Source of the DNA: Euborellia annulipes
Lineage: Eukaryota > Arthropoda > Insecta > Dermaptera > Anisolabididae
NCBI GenBank assembly: GCA_023213315.1
Contig: JAKCPI010005273.1
Location: 1-64,000, forward strand
Direction of reading: 5' to 3'
DNA: 64,000 nt
Shown here: in pieces, positions 55,801 through 61,800 of the stretch
Layout of the letters: every line of letters begins with the position of its first letter
Numbering within the stretch: position 1 is the stretch's first letter
The notes under the pieces: model-generated
The model's database searches: none
Told to the model about the DNA's origin: nothing
Seen by the model: the letters and a program-made list of their open reading frames with translations, nothing else
Translations under genes and position numbers: made by a program

Positions 55801-58800
55801 TTTTAAGGGAGGCGTTGTAACATAAAGTTTGGAAACCAGTGACTTAAAGTAAGACTCATTCTAGAAAATTATACTATGTGTAAAACCCAAAGGCGGATCC
55901 AGGGAGGTTTTTCAGGGTTTTAATTTTTTTCTGACTAGACGCGAAGCTCACTGAAGGCGATAGCATTGTTAATTATTTCATTTATTAGGATTGGATAACG
56001 GGTTGAAAAATTGAAAAGAATGTTTTTTAAATTTATTTTAGCTAAATCGAAGCCAAATAAATAGAAAACATTCAAAAAATAGCGTTGATTATATTGGGTT
56101 GATTAGAGGGGATGAAGGGTTGATTATTTAAGAAAGGCCTTGGAATATTCCAAATCACTTGTTGACATTCTTTTTCATCTCTAAATATAGTTAGATTAGA
56201 GCAAAAGGTATTTTTTTACTTTTAATAAAAAGGGAATTGCTATGTCCATCTATTTATTCCTATAATAAGAGAGAGAGACAAGTTTATCTCGTTCAGTCGA
56301 GCGCGTGGCCTGATGGTAGGCGCTTCTCTCTTTTTTGTGTTTAAAGTGAATCAAAGTGAATAATTAATATAGTGTAACCCACCCTGACCTCACCGTCAAC
56401 CAGCACACCCTCTTGAGAGTCTTATTAAAGGTAATTATTATACATTTTATCGTTGAAAAAAAAATGATAGAAACAAATAATTTGACTGCGAAAAACGATT
56501 CTTTTGAATATGAAATTAAATATTTTGCATTTCACAAAGGGTAGAGGGAGAATATAAGCTGTTGAAAGGGGGAGGGGGAGTGTAGGTGTCATTGAAAAAA
56601 ATTTGTTTTTTATTTTTTATCTTTTTTTTAAAACACTTTATCATTCACACTCACATTCACACACACACACACATACACAGTCTTTTCGGCAACTCAGGCC
56701 ATATAAGACTCTATACGATACCCGTTATTAATTAATAATATAAATATTGGGGGTCCAGGCATTTCAATTTAAGCCATTTGGGATCCACTTCCGACTGCCA
56801 GGGGTCCGAACCCTCGACGTTCGGTATATAAGGTAGTCACGCTACCAACTACACCGAGTCCGAGGGCATTTTAAAATCTTTCCTTAAGTCACCATTATAT
56901 TTTTTCTATTTGGCCTATATTTTTGTTAATCAAATTACTTTAATATACTTTTACTCAGGGGTGGATTAAAATTAAAATAAAATAATTTCAAAATAAAATA
57001 ACTAGCCTAAGGATAGGGGCGAATATTGGCCACCAGGACCAATTTTACAAATGATTGCTAGTTTTAATATAAATAAGTATAAATAAAAAAAAATATTTTT
57101 TTTATTTATTCTCGCGGAGTAAAAAAAAAATTCCTAGTCATATGTAGCCAAAATTATTGTGACGTTTCGGCCTTCTTAAGAGCCGGAGGCGAGAATAAAA
57201 GAAAATTTTAATTTCAAAATTATAATTGTAATTTTTCATTCAAAATTTCCATCAATAACTAGAAATTTTTTTTTTTTTTGACTCCGCTTTAATATAAAAT
57301 TATATTTTTTAGCATTAAAAATTTTTGTTTTTGTATTATTTTATAAAATGGGGGAGGGGGACGTCATAAGATTAAATATTTTTAGGGGAGGCGTGGTAAC
57401 ATAAAGTTTGTAAATCACTGATTTAAAGGGTTGAGTAAGAGTGGAAATATTTTAGAAATTATTTTGAATATTTTAAAACATCTGTCGATATATTTTTCGT
57501 TGTATAAATAAAGTTAGATTAGATATTTAGATATTAAAAAAAAATTTATAATAAAATACACTAATTAGTAAACATACACCCATCCATCCACGAACACCAT
57601 TTTGCCCTATTATTTTTGCTTAAATATTTTGCCCGGAGGCAGGAATTTTTTATGAGGGAAGAGGGAGGGTTTATATGCTCCATATTTCAAAACTCCGCCC
57701 ATCTCTATGTCTATGGTGCAGAGTCTTTACTCGTATTCATTAATATTTTTGAAAAACGTAATTTTTTTATCTTTGATTATAGAGAGAGATTCTAATAGAT
57801 GTTTTTTTTTTTTTTTGCAGATTTGTGTCTATCCAGATCTTTTGTGATTTAGGAGACGGAAGGCATCGATTGTGTGAACTTCAATCCCGCAAAAGGTGAG
57901 TATTTTATACTTGAATAGCATTCATACTCACACAAACACACATACAAATATATAAATTCAATATAGAATAAATGATTTGTTTCTAAAGGCTTTAGGTCAG
58001 TGCTTTCCAAACTTTATGTTACAACGCCTCCCTTAAAAATACTTAATCTTATGACGCCCCCCCCCCCCCCCTTATTTTATAAAATAATACAAAAATCAAA
58101 ATTTTTAATGCTAAAAAATATAAATTTATATAAAAATATATTTTTTTATCTTTTCTTTTTTTATAAAACTAGCAATCATTTGGAAAATTGCTCGTTGTGG
58201 CTAATATTCGCGCCTCCCCTTAGACTAGTCCGCGCCTCACAGTTTGGAAAACGCTGCTTTAGGTAATAAAACTGGATTTTTTAATAATAATCAAATTATT
58301 TATATAGAAATTTAAAAAAAAAAAAAAAATTTACTTCACTAATATTTTGGCCATGATTATTAACTATATTTTTTTTCTCTTGCAGGCTTTGCAAGTTTAC
58401 TCAGGATCCGAATCGTTTATCTTTGCTGCCTTTAGTCTGTGCTTAAGCAAGGATCGAATTTAGACGGAGAGGAGCCGACCAATTGACATCATGGCTGCGG
58501 CGGGGAGCTCCAGATTATGTGAGTAGAAATTTATTTTTTTGATGACTCGTTACGAGTCAGGGACTGGTTGCCGTTTCTCCAGGAATAGCCTGGAGGTTCC
58601 AAATTGCAATCCTTGAGGCTAGGGACCCGAGGGCTCCACTGATCTGATGGTGGAGACGGGGTCAAAAATAATTTCCTCTTTTATTCTTATTTTGAGTTAG
58701 ACTAGGCAGGATCTCTTTCAGATTAGCCACCACACTCGTTTACTCGTAATCCAAAAAATCACGCTCATTCTCACTGATAGAGATTCCTTCAGATTTTTCC

Positions 58801-61800
58801 ATCATTCTTGTAAGCAAGATTAAGTTAATATAACATTTTTAAATCTTTCTTGCCGATTGCTCAGGGGCCCACATCTTGTGGGTACGTGGATGGCGACCAC
58901 GAGCTGCCCTAGCTGGGACTGGCAATACTTCTTAGCTTTGCATGTCAGTCTCTTCCCTTCTATATTTTGAACAGCCGTCAAACCGTGCGACGGGCCGGCT
59001 TGTTATTCATTCCTGGTCGAAAAAACCCCCACCCCCTCCGCCGACCCTGCACCGCGGGATTAGGGCAAAGAAAGAAGAAGAAACTTTCTTGCCGAATTTT
59101 TTTTACAAATATTTTCCTTTACTAGAATAACTTTTTATTTTTTGTAATAAATGAAGATATTTTTCTAAGTAATTTGTGAATTTATAAGAGTGAAAAAGTA
59201 AATGAAGAAAGAAAAACTTACATTTTTTGAATAATAAAAGGTAAATATTAATCAATAGAACATTAACTTAAATATTTTATAATTATCTGATTACAATCAA
59301 GTCTAATTTAATTTTTTTTTAGGACCTGAATATGAACAAGTAACATAACAGACTCATTTTAAAATTATCCAATAAAGGTGTGAGAAACTGTGATGACTTT
59401 TGATAAAAATAACAGCAATGATGATATTATTATAGTTAACTATTTTTCGAGATCTATACATTTGAATAAGATAATAGTACATGGGCGTACCCAGAATCAA
59501 ATCTAGGGGGGGGGGCATGGCCAGATCATAATCGTCCAGGGGGGGGGGGCAGATCATGGTCGTTCAGATTGTGACATAGCTATTTTTTTATATAGAGGGG
59601 AAAAGCTTTCGAATTAAAGGCCTAAAAACCCTCGAGTCCTAACAAAAAAAATCATTCCCCGTCGCCATCCCCCAATTTTGTTTCGTTTCATCACTTTATA
59701 AGCATTTAATTTTTTTTTTTTTTGCTTCTAGGGGGGGGGGCAGCTGCCCCCCTGCCCCTCGCTGGGTACGCCCATGTAATAGTATTCAAAATACCTCGAT
59801 TCGGACTAAACAAGTCATAGATATATTCAATAAGACATGTGAGTGTTTTTTATTGGCCTCATCAATAAAAAACACATGTCTTGTTGAATGATATTATTAT
59901 TTCTATATAAATTTAAGAATATTAATAAGAGGGATGTCCCTTTGACTGGTGTATTATTAAATAATTTAAATCAAAAACGGAGATAAAGCTAAATATTATA
60001 AAGCCAGTGTGTCACAGAGATAAAATATTAACTTATTCATATTCACTTTCATACCAATTAAATTAACTACCAGTTTATTTATATAAATAGGCCGTCAATC
60101 TAATTGTCCTACGAGTTGTGTAAAAACATCAAAGTGAGTTTACGGTGAGAGTCTATTCTGACTTTGTTTAAACACTTGCCTTTTTTTAAAAATATATGAA
60201 CGGACTTTTGTGCATCAATGTTATATATAAGTTACATTCACTTGTGGAGGGTGAGTTATTTTTATTAAATAAATTTTCACCGTCCAGTATATAAGGCCCT
60301 AAGGACTGTTGGTGGAATAAAATTTCGTCCGAAACGTCTCTCTTTCGACATTTGGCATCCAAATTGTGTTTTGCTGATCCACTACATCAGATTTTTTGCG
60401 ACGACATATACTTAATTATATTAAAATTCAAGATGTCAAATTTTCCATTCACACACGCATACACACAGTCTTTTCGGCAACTTAGGCTATATAAGTCTTT
60501 GACGATAACCGTTATTTGAATATATATGTATTTGGGGTCCAGGCATTCTTATTTAAGACATTTGGTATCCAAATGGCTTAAATAAAATCATCGGACTGAC
60601 TGGGATTCGAACCCTCGACCCTCGGCAGGCGCGCTACCAACTACGCCAAGCCCGAGGGCCTGATGTAAAATTTATAAACATAGAATCTTTGGCCGAATTT
60701 ATTTAAAAGCTATGATCGTAACGATTGAATGAGGCAATTTCTTCGTCAAACTTAGTTATTAAGTTTCTTCATTGGACAAGTTATTAAATATTCTTTGACT
60801 ATTTTGTGTCTTTATTTCATTAGCTAATCTAGTAGATTGTTGAAATATATTTTGTCAAATATGTTAAAAACTAATTTTTTGCTGTTGCATTAACGAAATT
60901 AGAATAAAAAGTCAGGAACAGCTAAACATTTCCTTTTGAACTGGCTCTTAAGGTTGTCTATCTTCCAGGAACCAAAAACCAATTTAACGGAGATTAAAAA
61001 CAATAAGTTTTTTTTTTTATTTTCAACACCCACTCAAATTTCTCAGGCTTCTTTCTAAATTTGCAAGCGAATAAAAAAGTTTTTAAAATTATTTTGTATA
61101 AATCCTTTGAGGGAAGTTTTCCATACTATTTGAAATGAAAAATGTTTATTGTTTTATACTCTGTCCATTCAAATGACCTGGTTTCAAATGTAAAGTAATA
61201 AAAATAAAGGTAAAGTGACAAAAGGTCCCTAGTGAGACTTTGACTTGACTAAATGATGGGACAAATGCAAATACCTTAGAGAAGAGAGAGTTCTTTTACG
61301 ATTTCCAATTGATTTGAATAGAAATGCTTTTTGCAGTTGTGAAAAAGTTTTTATGTTGCCGTTGAAATTTGTCTAACATTCACAAACTTTAATTTATTTG
61401 TTATATTGAAAAATGGACTATTAGAAGGAGGGAGACATTTTTTTGAGAAGAGGATGATTTTCTTCGCAAAAAATTTTTAAATTTTGTTAAAATCAAAATG
61501 TTTTCCACACTTATGAAATAGAAATTGGACATACAAAATACAAATGGAAAAAATTCTCACCTATCGATGCCAGCAGCCCGACTTCTTCTGAATATCTCCG
61601 CTAATATAGAAGCATAGGAGTAAAAAAAGACGCATAAGGGAACAAAGTACATGGCCACCATACCAAAGAGTACATAAAGAAATTCATGTACCCTTGATGG
61701 AAGGACGTTGTATGACACACATTGCTCGTACCATGTGTGAACCGGATGTTGTTCCACGTGGAAAATGGCAGCCTGTGGCAGAAAAAATTTTCTATTATTA

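Noticed and set aside
45509..58445. Coding reading of exons b-d (HKLCELRQ; HRLCELQSRKRLCKF)
   Set aside because: No start codon, stops in exon b, and the ATG-free leader model explains the exons better.
60590..60660. Possible functional tRNA gene (canonical B box GGTTCGAATCC on the minus strand)
   Set aside because: It continues into the SINE body and (TG)n tail and lacks a paired acceptor stem, so it is a SINE head.
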